Shown here: piece after piece, positions 48,039 through 55,826 of the stretch
How the letters are laid out: the number at the start of each line of letters is the position of its first letter
How positions within the stretch are numbered: the stretch's first letter is position 1
Assembly (NCBI GenBank): GCA_027620655.1
Contig: JAQCDS010000001.1
Coordinates: 434,001-498,000, forward strand
Length of the DNA: 64,000 bases
DNA from: Bacteroidota bacterium
GTDB taxonomy: Bacteria > Bacteroidota > Bacteroidia > Flavobacteriales > Flavobacteriaceae
Reading direction: 5' to 3'
Notes under the pieces: model-generated
Database searches by the model: none
Told to the model about the DNA's origin: nothing
Seen by the model: only the letters and a program-made list of their open reading frames with translations
Program-made: the position numbers and the translations under genes

Positions 48039-48878
48039 ATGAAAAAAATTGGATTACTTGTTACCGCCCTAACACTATCATGCTTCATTCTTACAGCTCA
48101 AGATGAAAAAACAACGGATTTGGTAGGCTACGGTGGTGGCCAATACGAAGTCTTCAAGACTGGGGGTCAAGAAAGTATTGAATTATGGTTCAAATGGATG
48201 GAACTTCATGTTTCTGAAGATCTAGACGGAATTCTGGAATTAGCTCACGATGAAATTTATATTGAAGCTCCCGAAGCCACTTTAAATGGCAAATCAGCAT
48301 TAAAGGACTGGCTGACAACTGCTTTTAGTAATGGAGATATAACTGTAGAACACCGCTGGGCTGTTCCTCTCAGATTTGTCAACGAAGATGGAAGTGTTAA
48401 CCCTGGAGATTGGATTGTCAACGATTATGTTGTTAATTATAAAACAGATGACAACGTAACAATTGATGATTCCGAAGCCAATGTATATATCGTTAATGAT
48501 AAGGTACGATATATTAAAATATTTACTTTCAAAAAAGAGACTCTTCAAACGAAACGTGTTACATTTTCAGTGGATCTTTCCAACAACAAAGAGTCTTACA
48601 GCAATGTAAGTGTTTTTGGTAGCTTCAACAATTGGTGTGCTTCGTGTGATTCTTTAACTGATGACGATAAAGATGGCATCTACATTGGAACTTTTGATGT
48701 TCCTGTTGGAGAATTACAATATAAATTTACATTAGACAATCAAACAATTGAAGAACAATTTGAATCGGGAACACCATGTACTTCAACTATTGGTGAGTAT
48801 ACAAATAGAGTTGTTGAAATTATAGAAGACACCACGCTTTCAACTGTGTGTTTTAACAGTTGCACATCTTGTAAATAA
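48039..48878 (+). CDS. Secreted NTF2-like protein with a CBM48-like C-terminal domain
   Basis: A 279-residue exported protein from ATG 48039 (KKIGLLVTALTLSCFILTAQ); the frame is open to an earlier ATG at 47982, which would bury the signal peptide. Residues about 45-165 resemble a SnoaL/NTF2-like fold (LWFKWMELHVSEDLDGILEL, NGKSALKDWL). Residues about 170-250 resemble an early-set glycogen-binding domain, with VTFSVDLS, VSVFGSFNNWCASCD and LQYKFTLDN. Four cysteines near the end may form disulfides. I cannot assign a substrate. It is followed 26 bases later by another NTF2-like gene. Confidence 0.7.
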   Translation: MKKIGLLVTALTLSCFILTAQDEKTTDLVGYGGGQYEVFKTGGQESIELWFKWMELHVSEDLDGILELAHDEIYIEAPEATLNGKSALKDWLTTAFSNGDITVEHRWAVPLRFVNEDGSVNPGDWIVNDYVVNYKTDDNVTIDDSEANVYIVNDKVRYIKIFTFKKETLQTKRVTFSVDLSNNKESYSNVSVFGSFNNWCASCDSLTDDDKDGIYIGTFDVPVGELQYKFTLDNQTIEEQFESGTPCTSTIGEYTNRVVEIIEDTTLSTVCFNSCTSCK

Positions 48879-48904
48879 AATATTAACCAAAAAAATAGAT
48901 TAAA

Positions 48905-49816
48905 ATGAAACGAATACTATTAGCACTATCACTAACAATTGGATGTAGTGCCTTAGCTCAAATTACAGAAGCTGGAAAATGGCTTGCAAACAACGAGTTA
49001 AAGGGCAGCCCTTATACCCTAGCATCAGATGAGCACATGGAGCTTACACTACAATCCATTGATGCCTACAACGCAGGAGATGTTGAAAAAGAACTTTCTT
49101 TTTATACAGAAGAAATGGCAAATAGAACAAGAGATTACATGACAAACTATCATGGTGAAATGAAAAAAGTAACCAACAAGCCGTGGGCGATGATTCCTGT
49201 ACAAGTTAAGGGCTCCGATGATGTTCATATGCTAGTTTGGTCCAATGAAACAAGAGAGTGGAACAATGGCAGCAAACAAAGTTTGTATCTCATGGAAGTT
49301 TTTTCTTTTAATAAAGATAAAAAGATTAATGGATTTGCACAATGGAGAAATTTTGATCCAAAAAATGAATTTGGATTAACCTCAGGTGGTAAATTTTATG
49401 GTAAAAAAGACAACGAACATACCGGAAAAAAATTAGTTTTTTCAAATCGTGGAGAAGTTGAAGCTATAGAAACATTGATAGCAAATTACAACAAAATGGA
49501 TGGAAAAGCATGTGAGGAAATTTTTGCCGAAAACGCTGTTTTTGACACCTACGATGGACAACGCATTGAATTGGTTGATGGTTTTTTTCAAGAATACTTC
49601 GATACTTTTGAATCTATTTCTTGGAAAGCCTATGGAATTGTTCCGTTAAAAATTGAAAATACAGATCCACAATCTGGAGTTTTAGTAACTTCAATTGAAA
49701 AGCGTGTTGGCAAAGACGGAACTGTATGGGAAAAAGAGCTAGTTGAGCAATTCTATTTCAACTTAGAAGGTAAGATACAGTATGTTGTACAATGGTCTAG
49801 AGACTTAGAGAAATAA
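48905..49816 (+). CDS. Secreted protein with two NTF2/SnoaL-like domains
   Basis: A 303-residue exported protein with signal peptide MKRILLALSLTIGCSALAQ. Two NTF2-like units are likely: about 40-150 (HMELTLQSIDAYNAGDVEKELS...FYTEEM) and about 185-300 (EVEAIETLIANYNKMDGKACEEIF), each ending in a strand with a Trp (FAQWRNF and VVQWSRD). The shared domain type and order with the upstream gene suggest one operon of related secreted proteins. A strong terminator follows. No catalytic motif is evident. Confidence 0.7.
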   Translation: MKRILLALSLTIGCSALAQITEAGKWLANNELKGSPYTLASDEHMELTLQSIDAYNAGDVEKELSFYTEEMANRTRDYMTNYHGEMKKVTNKPWAMIPVQVKGSDDVHMLVWSNETREWNNGSKQSLYLMEVFSFNKDKKINGFAQWRNFDPKNEFGLTSGGKFYGKKDNEHTGKKLVFSNRGEVEAIETLIANYNKMDGKACEEIFAENAVFDTYDGQRIELVDGFFQEYFDTFESISWKAYGIVPLKIENTDPQSGVLVTSIEKRVGKDGTVWEKELVEQFYFNLEGKIQYVVQWSRDLEK

Positions 49817-49850
49817 TATTTAATAATATTTAATAATAACTAACACTACA

Positions 49851-49880
49851 AAAAAGCCCTCTGAAATCAGAGGGCTTTTT
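49851..49880. terminator. Bidirectional intrinsic terminator
   Basis: A perfect 14-bp stem AAAAAGCCCTCTGA / TCAGAGGGCTTTTT with a 2-base loop, bordered by A runs and T runs on each side. It lies between the convergent NTF2-like operon and the lipocalin-like gene and can serve both. Confidence 0.9.
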
Positions 49881-49903
49881 TAATTAATTCTGATAAAGAG
49901 GTT

Positions 49904-50287
49904 CTACATTCTAGTATAAATTATAATTACACCATCTGATCGTGTAATTACACAAGTGTTGTTATTATTTGACAACTCATAATCCGCTGTATCTGTATTA
50001 CCATCATCCCAGTTAACTGTTACTGTTGATTCTGTTGATGACCATGTTCCTGTTGCAGAATAGGTCTCACCAGTATCCCAATCATTAAAAACAGCACAAG
50101 TACCATTTGAAACAAATGTTAGTGTTTGATCTGCAGTAGACCCTGTACCTTCAGAATCTGTAATTGTTCCAGACCATACTCCTACCAAGTCATCATTAAT
50201 TGAAACTTGATTGTTAGAATTGTCATCATCCCCTCCACTACAAGCAAAAAGAGTAAAAACAAATGTTAGTAAAATTAATTTTTTCAT
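49904..50287 (-). CDS. Small lipocalin-like lipoprotein
   Basis: A 127-residue lipoprotein with lipobox TLFAC, then an Asp/Asn/Ser linker of about 15 residues. The body is LVGVWSGTITDSEGTGSTAD...ALTFVSNGTC pattern, with GTWSSTESTVTVNWDDGN, as in the lipocalin_4-like lipoproteins of Bacteroidota. Probably surface- or periplasm-exposed. Function unknown. The next gene, 57 bases upstream, is another lipoprotein on the same strand. Confidence 0.72.
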   Translation of the reverse strand: MKKLILLTFVFTLFACSGGDDDNSNNQVSINDDLVGVWSGTITDSEGTGSTADQTLTFVSNGTCAVFNDWDTGETYSATGTWSSTESTVTVNWDDGNTDTADYELSNNNNTCVITRSDGVIIIYTRM

Positions 50288-50344
50288 AAGATTAATTTTT
50301 AAATTTTTACTAAGTTAAGAAATAATCTTCTGAATATCAATTAG

Positions 50345-51247
50345 TTAATTACAATATTCTTCAATATACTCATCTAATTCTTCTTCTGAATTTATGACTA
50401 GTGTTTGAGTTTGTTGATTATTTTCTGAATAATATTCTACAGTAATAGGAAATACAACTTCAAAATCAAATTCACAATCCTCCGCATTATTACAATTCTC
50501 TGAGTACCATTCTTCAATAAATCCTAAAAGTGCTTCTTCACTATTTATAGTAATAACATCACCATTTGAATTTAATAAGGTTATAGGATATACTAAATCA
50601 AAACAATCATTTTCAAACCAATCATCTTCATAACCACCTTCAATATTACAGTCTTCTAAAAAGTCATTTTCATTAAAACCATCAAGACCTGCATAGCAAT
50701 CATTGGGATAAACCAAAACTATAGTCTCGCCATAGGTATTTGTGATTTCTACACATACTGGATCGTAAACCTCATAACAGTAATCATCCTCATCGAGTTC
50801 AAATTCGCAATCATCTAACAAATTGCTAAAGGCTGCATCGTTTAGAATTGTCATGCTTTCAATAGTATCCATTTCGTCATTAAACACCAAAACATCAAAT
50901 GGATATAAAATATCCACTATATAAGTTTCATCATCAGATTCAATTAATACATCAACTAATTCTTCCAGAGAATTTATTGTAATTATAGTATTATTACTCA
51001 TCTCAAAATCTATGGGAAAGACAAATTCAAAACAAAAATCTAAAGCCATGTTTCCACTTGGATTTTGACTTTCATCTGCATTGCCATTTGCATCATATCG
51101 AGCCATTAACTCCGACATTGATAGCATTAAGTAGGGATTATTGGTTTCTTCGTTCTGGCTAATATCTTCATTATTGTCACAAGTAAATAATGAAAGTGAT
51201 AGGAATAAGAAAGCAAGAAATGCGTAATTTAGTTTAAGTAATTTCAT
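50345..51247 (-). CDS. Acidic lipoprotein with internal repeats and a Kazal-like module
   Basis: A 300-residue lipoprotein with lipobox LSLFTC at residue 23. Four repeats of about 32-40 residues share a core FVFPI or LVYPI strand and a closing ITINSxEEL segment, at about 72-102, 111-143, 215-246 and 258-298. Between repeats 2 and 3, residues about 157-200 (CYEVYDPVCVEITN...YPNDCYAGLDGF) resemble a Kazal-type inhibitor, with its PVC and C-A-G-like spacing. The protein is extremely acidic throughout. I do not recognise the repeat. A role in surface adhesion or protease inhibition is a guess. Confidence 0.7.
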   Translation of the reverse strand: MKLLKLNYAFLAFLFLSLSLFTCDNNEDISQNEETNNPYLMLSMSELMARYDANGNADESQNPSGNMALDFCFEFVFPIDFEMSNNTIITINSLEELVDVLIESDDETYIVDILYPFDVLVFNDEMDTIESMTILNDAAFSNLLDDCEFELDEDDYCYEVYDPVCVEITNTYGETIVLVYPNDCYAGLDGFNENDFLEDCNIEGGYEDDWFENDCFDLVYPITLLNSNGDVITINSEEALLGFIEEWYSENCNNAEDCEFDFEVVFPITVEYYSENNQQTQTLVINSEEELDEYIEEYCN

Positions 51248-51403
51248 TTTTTTATTGGTTTACAATTGATTTTTTTTACAAATCGAAATCTGCTAATAGA
51301 ATTCTATAATTTTAGAATTCATATGCAAATTACATATTGTTTTTATCAAGCATACATAATTTTTGTTAAAATTTATAAATATACATCCCTCCTAAAACAA
51401 AAC

Positions 51404-51426
51404 AACCTTCTGAATATCAGAAGGTT
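51404..51426. terminator. Terminator hairpin, copy 1 of 3
   Basis: A perfect 10-bp stem AACCTTCTGA / TCAGAAGGTT with an ATA loop, 27 bases after the stop of the 230-residue protein gene on the minus strand. Its flank CCTAAAACAAAACAACC matches the terminator copies at 52297 and 53212. Confidence 0.8.
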
Positions 51427-51452
51427 ATTTAAACTATATTATTTTAAAAGTT

Positions 51453-52145
51453 TTACTGCTTACTGCTAATTATATTTAGTGAAAAGTCTTTGATTAAATC
51501 AAAACCACCTCTTTCTGCCAATAATTTTACAAATCGGTTATTTTTTTCCATTTTGTCATAAAGCATAAGATGGTCTACTGTATCTTTTCCTGTCAATCCT
51601 ACCCAGTGAGTTGCTCCATTTGGCATACCAATATCATAGGTTCCAAACCCTACTACACGATCTTTAAACTCATCTTTAAATTCATCTACAATTTTATCAT
51701 GAGCAACTTTAAATGCAGCTGGATCCTCAGGGATAATATCCCATATATGAACTTCTGGATTAGTTTCTAAGTTGCCCTCTTTCCAACTCATCATTCTTCC
51801 TGAATATGAAACGCCCCAATCTTCAATATAATTGCCCATTTTAGCCCAAAATGCAGCGTTTTTATCAGAAGCCCAGAACTCATCTGCAATCATTTTTTCA
51901 CCTAGAGTGTATAAAAATACCAATCGATGTGTCATACCATTACTGTCGCCTCCAGTAAATCTTTCAAGAACAATTGCACCTTTGTTCATTTCAACATCCT
52001 TAAAAACCTCTTCAAAAGCTTCTTTAATGTCTTTTTGTGTAAACGGTTTTACTTTTACTTCTATAGCAGAAAATGCCATAGTTTGCGCATTCATCCATTG
52101 AGTTGAAAAACTAATCAATAGAAGAATCATAAACATTTTTTTCAT
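51453..52145 (-). CDS. Secreted hypothetical protein
   Basis: A 230-residue exported protein with signal peptide ILLLISFSTQWMNAQ. The body is largely helical and alpha/beta in character, with FTQKDIKEAFEEVFKDVEMNKGA, HRLVFLYTLGEKMIADEFWA and a second, similar HWVGLTGKDTVDHLMLYDKM segment, which may be two copies of a ferredoxin-like dimeric barrel. I cannot name it with confidence. An upstream tandem TTTGCACA site is shared with the neighbouring lipoprotein gene. Confidence 0.62.
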   Translation of the reverse strand: MKKMFMILLLISFSTQWMNAQTMAFSAIEVKVKPFTQKDIKEAFEEVFKDVEMNKGAIVLERFTGGDSNGMTHRLVFLYTLGEKMIADEFWASDKNAAFWAKMGNYIEDWGVSYSGRMMSWKEGNLETNPEVHIWDIIPEDPAAFKVAHDKIVDEFKDEFKDRVVGFGTYDIGMPNGATHWVGLTGKDTVDHLMLYDKMEKNNRFVKLLAERGGFDLIKDFSLNIISSKQ

Positions 52146-52225
52146 AATTAGTTAATTTTTTAATTTCTATAAATCTACAAAAAAAACTTGCAAAATAAAA
52201 TCAATTATTAAGAATTGCACCAATG

Positions 52226-52244
52226 TGTGCAAATAATGTGCAAA
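52226..52244 (-). promoter_or_regulatory. Tandem TTTGCACA site upstream of the secreted-protein gene
   Basis: On the minus strand this reads TTTGCACA TTA TTTGCACA: two identical 8-mers 11 bases apart, about one helical turn, 81 bases before the ATG at 52145. The same pair stands before the lipoprotein gene at 53100. A regulator-binding site is plausible, but no regulator gene is near. Confidence 0.4.
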
Positions 52245-52296
52245 CTTTTGGTGAGAATTGACGATTATAGAGAAAAAACACAACCCTACTAAAACA

Positions 52297-52327
52297 AAAT
52301 AACCTCCTAAATATTAGAGGGTTATTT
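52297..52327. terminator. Terminator hairpin, copy 2 of 3
   Basis: Stem AAATAACCTCCTAA / TTAGAGGGTTATTT with two mismatches and an ATA loop, 18 bases after the lipoprotein gene stop on the minus strand. Part of repeat copy A. Confidence 0.65.
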
Positions 52328-52344
52328 GTGATATTTTATATATA

Positions 52345-53100
52345 TTATTGATTTACATCTAATTTGTAGGTCCAAAGAATACTTTGATATTCATAATTTA
52401 TAGTATTTTCATCAGGGAAATTGATATAAATATCTGATTCTGATAGGTCTTGACTACCACCTTGTTCATATAACATCTCATAATAACCATCCTGAACTGA
52501 GTATGTCCCAAAAAATGCTGGTTGGGCACAATCAGGAGAAGGTGGGTCTGAATAATCAGCAATAAAATAATCAGTAAAGGTTCCATCCTCACGGAATTCC
52601 ATATAAATGTTTGGACAAAATCGATTATCGTCATAAAGAATTTCATTATCACAACAGCTGCCATCTGGTAAATAATTTTGACGAGAATAGAAATTCCAAT
52701 AATTTAAAATTCTTGCTTCTTCTTCTGTTCTTTCCTTACCGTCGGTATTTGAGGTTCTTTGTGCTAAATCATTTTGAAATATCCCAGAGGGTTGACCACC
52801 GCTTAGTTGCATTATAAAAGTCCCTACATTGTCTCCATCTTTGTTTACAGTTGCATAAAGTTGACCATCTAGTCCTACAGAGCCATTCATAAAATATATT
52901 TCATTAAAATCTTTCGATGTTAAACTTCCAACCACTCCTCCATTTTCAACAATAGAAAATGTCCATGTTCCATGATCATCGCCAAAAAAAGAACCTGACC
53001 AAAGTCCTTCTGCTTGTGAAGTGTCTTCTACATTAATATCATTAATGTTTTCACATGTAAAAAAAATAAATATAAAAGCTATTAAGAGTAATTTTTTCAT
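52345..53100 (-). CDS. Lipoprotein, hypothetical
   Basis: A 251-residue lipoprotein with lipobox FIFFTC. An N-terminal beta-rich part (GLWSGSFFGDDHGTWTFSIVE...GVVGSLTSKDFNE, ATVNKDGDNVGTFI) resembles the barrel of small lipocalin-like Bacteroidota lipoproteins. A second beta-rich part has a Cys-Cys pair (DGSCCDNEILYDD) and MEFREDGTFTDYFIADY. No catalytic motif is seen. The gene sits exactly between two 107-bp direct repeats, which carry its likely promoter region and terminator. Confidence 0.68.
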   Translation of the reverse strand: MKKLLLIAFIFIFFTCENINDINVEDTSQAEGLWSGSFFGDDHGTWTFSIVENGGVVGSLTSKDFNEIYFMNGSVGLDGQLYATVNKDGDNVGTFIMQLSGGQPSGIFQNDLAQRTSNTDGKERTEEEARILNYWNFYSRQNYLPDGSCCDNEILYDDNRFCPNIYMEFREDGTFTDYFIADYSDPPSPDCAQPAFFGTYSVQDGYYEMLYEQGGSQDLSESDIYINFPDENTINYEYQSILWTYKLDVNQ

Positions 53101-53140
53101 ATGGTTAATTTTTTTTGATTTTAACCAATATATGAAAATT

Positions 53141-53159
53141 TGTGCAAATTATGTGCAAA
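53141..53159 (-). promoter_or_regulatory. Tandem TTTGCACA site upstream of the lipoprotein gene
   Basis: On the minus strand this reads TTTGCACA TAA TTTGCACA, the same arrangement as at 52226-52244, 41 bases before the ATG at 53100. A near -7 match, TATATTGG, lies between it and the gene. Confidence 0.4.
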
Positions 53160-53211
53160 CTTTTGGTCAGAATTGACTACTAAAGAGAAAAAACATAATC
53201 CTTCTAAAACA

Positions 53212-53242
53212 AAATAACCCTCTGAATATCAGAAGGTTATTT
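53212..53242. terminator. Terminator hairpin, copy 3 of 3, after tRNA-Arg
   Basis: Stem AAATAACCCTCTGA / TCAGAAGGTTATTT with one wobble and an ATA loop, directly after the tRNA-Arg 3' end on the minus strand. It probably ends the three-tRNA transcript. Confidence 0.75.
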
Positions 53243-53243
53243 G

Positions 53244-53317
53244 TGATCGCGACAGGATTCGAACCTGTGACCGTCTGCTTAGAAGGCAGATGCTCTATCC
53301 AGCTGAGCTACGCGACC
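53244..53317 (-). tRNA. tRNA-Arg (anticodon TCT)
   Basis: The minus strand folds as a standard cloverleaf: acceptor GGTCGCG / CGCGATC, D arm with AGCTCAGCTGGATAGAGC, anticodon stem TCTGC/GCAGA around the loop CTTCTAA, and T arm with GGTTCGAATCC. CCA is not encoded. Confidence 0.95.
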
Positions 53318-53340
53318 ATTAAGGGCATGATGTCCTGAAG

Positions 53341-53415
53341 TCGGGGTGGCAGGATTCGAACCTGCGACCTCCGCGTCCCAAACGCGGCGCGATAACCGGG
53401 CTACGCTACACCCCG
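53341..53415 (-). tRNA. tRNA-Pro (anticodon TGG)
   Basis: Acceptor stem CGGGGTG / CACCCCG, D-loop region GCGTAGCCCGGTTATCGC, anticodon stem CCGCG/CGCGG around TTTGGGA, and T arm GGTTCGAATCC. The first base C at the 5' end is typical for tRNA-Pro. CCA is not encoded. Confidence 0.95.
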
Positions 53416-53436
53416 TATTGAGTTGATTTTATCTTG

Positions 53437-53520
53437 CGGAGAGACCGGGATTCGAACCCGGGCAACACTTACGCGTTGACAGATTAGCAATCTGCTCCAT
53501 TACCACTCTGGCACCTCTCC
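53437..53520 (-). tRNA. tRNA-Ser (anticodon GCT)
   Basis: An 84-base class II tRNA: acceptor GGAGAGG / TCTCTCC, anticodon stem GCAGA/TCTGT around TTGCTAA, then a long variable arm (CAACGCGTAAGTGTTG) and T arm GGGTTCGAATCCC. First tRNA of the minus-strand cluster. Confidence 0.94.
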
Positions 53521-53624
53521 TCTATTTTTTTATGAACTTATGCAATAAAATTGCGGATACAAATGTAACTTTTCATTGTCAAGAACGCAAACTATTTTTT
53601 TAATTTTTTAAATCCCAATACTTA

Positions 53625-55673
53625 CTATTCTGGGTATTCTATACGAAGATGATACATGTTGGCCAACTTGTGCTTTAAAACTTTCTTTATGGATTCTATT
53701 TCTTTGAAAGTAATATTGGCATTCAAAAACTGTGCATCTTCAATTTGATGGGCTACAATTGTATCTACAAATGCATTGATTTTTGTTGACGTTGGGTCTT
53801 TCAAACTTTTTGATGCAGCTTCAACACTATCACACATCATCAAAATAGCGGTTTCTTTACTGAATGGTTTTGGGCCATTATACATAAAATCTGAAGGATC
53901 AAAATCGGATGTAATTTCCATTTGTTTGTTGTAGAAATAGCGCACATAACTAGTTCCATGATGGGTGCGAATAAAATCAACAACACGGTCTGGTAATTTG
54001 TTTTTCTTTGCAATCTCTACCCCGCTAATCACATGATTTACAATAATTTGTGCACTTTCCTTTGGCGACAACTCATCGTGAGGATTGGTTCCTGTAGATT
54101 GATTTTCTGTAAAATATGTTGGATTGGACATTTTTCCAATGTCATGATACAACGCACCAACACGAACTAACATGGCATTAGCGCCTATTTCATTAGCCGA
54201 GGCTTCTGCAAGATTGGCCACGTTTAAAGAATGATGAAAAGTCCCTGGAGCTTTGTCAGAAAGTTCTTTGAGGAGTTTCGAATTTGTATCAGAAAGCTCC
54301 AATAAGGACACATCCGAAACCAATCCGAATAGTTTTTCGTAGGCGTAAATTAATGGTTGCACAAATAATGTGGCTAAACCACACAACACAAACAACAAAA
54401 AGTTTTCCCACTTTAAACCATCTATACTTCCTTCATGAATGACAAAAAATGAAAAATATGAAATGATATAAATTAAGGTAATTTGACCTACAGATATAAA
54501 CAAATTAGCACGTTTATAAAGTTCTGATACTGTTAGAATTGTTACTATTCCTGCAATAATTTGAAGAAACATGTATTCGTAGTTATTGGCAACGACAAAC
54601 CCCAAAAGGAGCACCGTAACCACATGAGCGAAAAGCCCCAAACGAGCATCAAAAAAGGCTTTAAGAACCAACGGTAAAATACATAATGGAACGGCGTATA
54701 TGTATGCAGAATTGTAATTTACAACTAGGGTTGTAAGCAATACCATCAAGGCAATGTTGAAAAAGATAAATGTAACTTTCGTGTTATTGGTAAATATATC
54801 TACTCTATATTTCCTCAAAAAAAGCAAAAGCATCAAAAGCGCTAGAGCGACCAAAACAGTGTATGCCGCTAAAATCCAAACGTAGTTGGCTTCGGTCCAA
54901 ACCTGAGATTCATATTCGGATTCCAAAGACTTCAAAATAGACAATTTATCCCCTTGAACAACTTCTCCTTTTGAAATGATTAAGGTACCTTTATCGACTC
55001 GACCGCGCACTGGAACAATACGCCCAATACGTTCTTTTAAAGCACTTTCAGAAAGCGATACATTATATGAAGCATTGGGCTCAACAACATCAAAAAATAG
55101 AGATAAATAGGCAGGCAAAAACTCCACATATTCGGAGGCTTCAATTTTGGAAGTGATAAAAGGTTTTAAATCTGTTTGAACAAAAAATTTATTGTAAGCA
55201 ACCGTTTTACTTTGCGTGTTATCAATTAATATTGAAATAATTTTTTCATTACCAAAATTATAACTCTCCGCTAGTACTCCTGTAGCATACAGTTCTGAAA
55301 GGATATTTCTACCAAATTGAAATAGATTATCGTTTAGTTGTTGAGCTGTAACCTCAAAAAAACTACGTTCAAAAACGGTTTTATAACTGTTTAAAATTTG
55401 TGTCACCTTTGCGGTGTCAACTTCAAAAAATACTGGAGATTCTTTAAAAATTTGTTGGCGTTCTTCTTCTAATTCTACACCTGATTTTTGAATTGCAAAA
55501 TCAAATGGCGCATATAAATTTTCGGATTGCCATGGTTTTCCTTTTTCAAAACTATATCGAAACGTTCCACTTTTTGGAAATAAATAAACAATCAAAAATG
55601 TGGTTGCTACAAATAAAAATACTTTGTAAAGCAAATTGTGATTTCTGTAAAATTTATTTAAAACAGGATCCAT
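53625..55673 (-). CDS. 7TM-HD family phosphohydrolase (PgpH-like)
   Basis: A 682-residue membrane protein. After one N-terminal helix (VFLFVATTFLIVYLF) comes an extracytoplasmic 7TMR-HDED-type domain, then about seven membrane segments (280-450), and a C-terminal HD domain: HSLNVANLAEASANEIG, ALYHDIGKMSNP, HPHDELSP-like TNPHDELSPKES and FIRTHHGTSYV. PgpH of Listeria hydrolyses c-di-AMP, so nucleotide turnover is the likely role. Same strand as the tRNAs downstream. Confidence 0.9.
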   Translation of the reverse strand: MDPVLNKFYRNHNLLYKVFLFVATTFLIVYLFPKSGTFRYSFEKGKPWQSENLYAPFDFAIQKSGVELEEERQQIFKESPVFFEVDTAKVTQILNSYKTVFERSFFEVTAQQLNDNLFQFGRNILSELYATGVLAESYNFGNEKIISILIDNTQSKTVAYNKFFVQTDLKPFITSKIEASEYVEFLPAYLSLFFDVVEPNASYNVSLSESALKERIGRIVPVRGRVDKGTLIISKGEVVQGDKLSILKSLESEYESQVWTEANYVWILAAYTVLVALALLMLLLFLRKYRVDIFTNNTKVTFIFFNIALMVLLTTLVVNYNSAYIYAVPLCILPLVLKAFFDARLGLFAHVVTVLLLGFVVANNYEYMFLQIIAGIVTILTVSELYKRANLFISVGQITLIYIISYFSFFVIHEGSIDGLKWENFLLFVLCGLATLFVQPLIYAYEKLFGLVSDVSLLELSDTNSKLLKELSDKAPGTFHHSLNVANLAEASANEIGANAMLVRVGALYHDIGKMSNPTYFTENQSTGTNPHDELSPKESAQIIVNHVISGVEIAKKNKLPDRVVDFIRTHHGTSYVRYFYNKQMEITSDFDPSDFMYNGPKPFSKETAILMMCDSVEAASKSLKDPTSTKINAFVDTIVAHQIEDAQFLNANITFKEIESIKKVLKHKLANMYHLRIEYPE

Positions 55674-55826
55674 TTGAATAATTTGTTTTAATTATGGCTA
55701 AGCTAATCAAACTACATCAAAAGTAATAAAAAGAACGGCAATACAACTGCAAAAATCAACAATCATCTCTAAATATCTGCTAAATTTTATTTACATTAGC
55801 GAGAGTAAAAATTAAAACTATTTTTG

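Larger units (their letters stand above)
52226..52332. repeat. 107-bp direct repeat, copy A
   Basis: Aligned without gaps to 53141-53247, 94 of 107 bases are identical by my count. The repeat contains the tandem TGTGCAAA site at its left end and a terminator hairpin at its right end. Copy A lies between the secreted-protein gene start and the end of the 251-residue lipoprotein gene. Confidence 0.8.
53141..53247. repeat. 107-bp direct repeat, copy B
   Basis: Second copy of the repeat at 52226-52332. Its right end runs 4 bases into the 3' end of tRNA-Arg, so the tRNA terminator and the upstream region of the lipoprotein gene share this copy. Confidence 0.8.
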
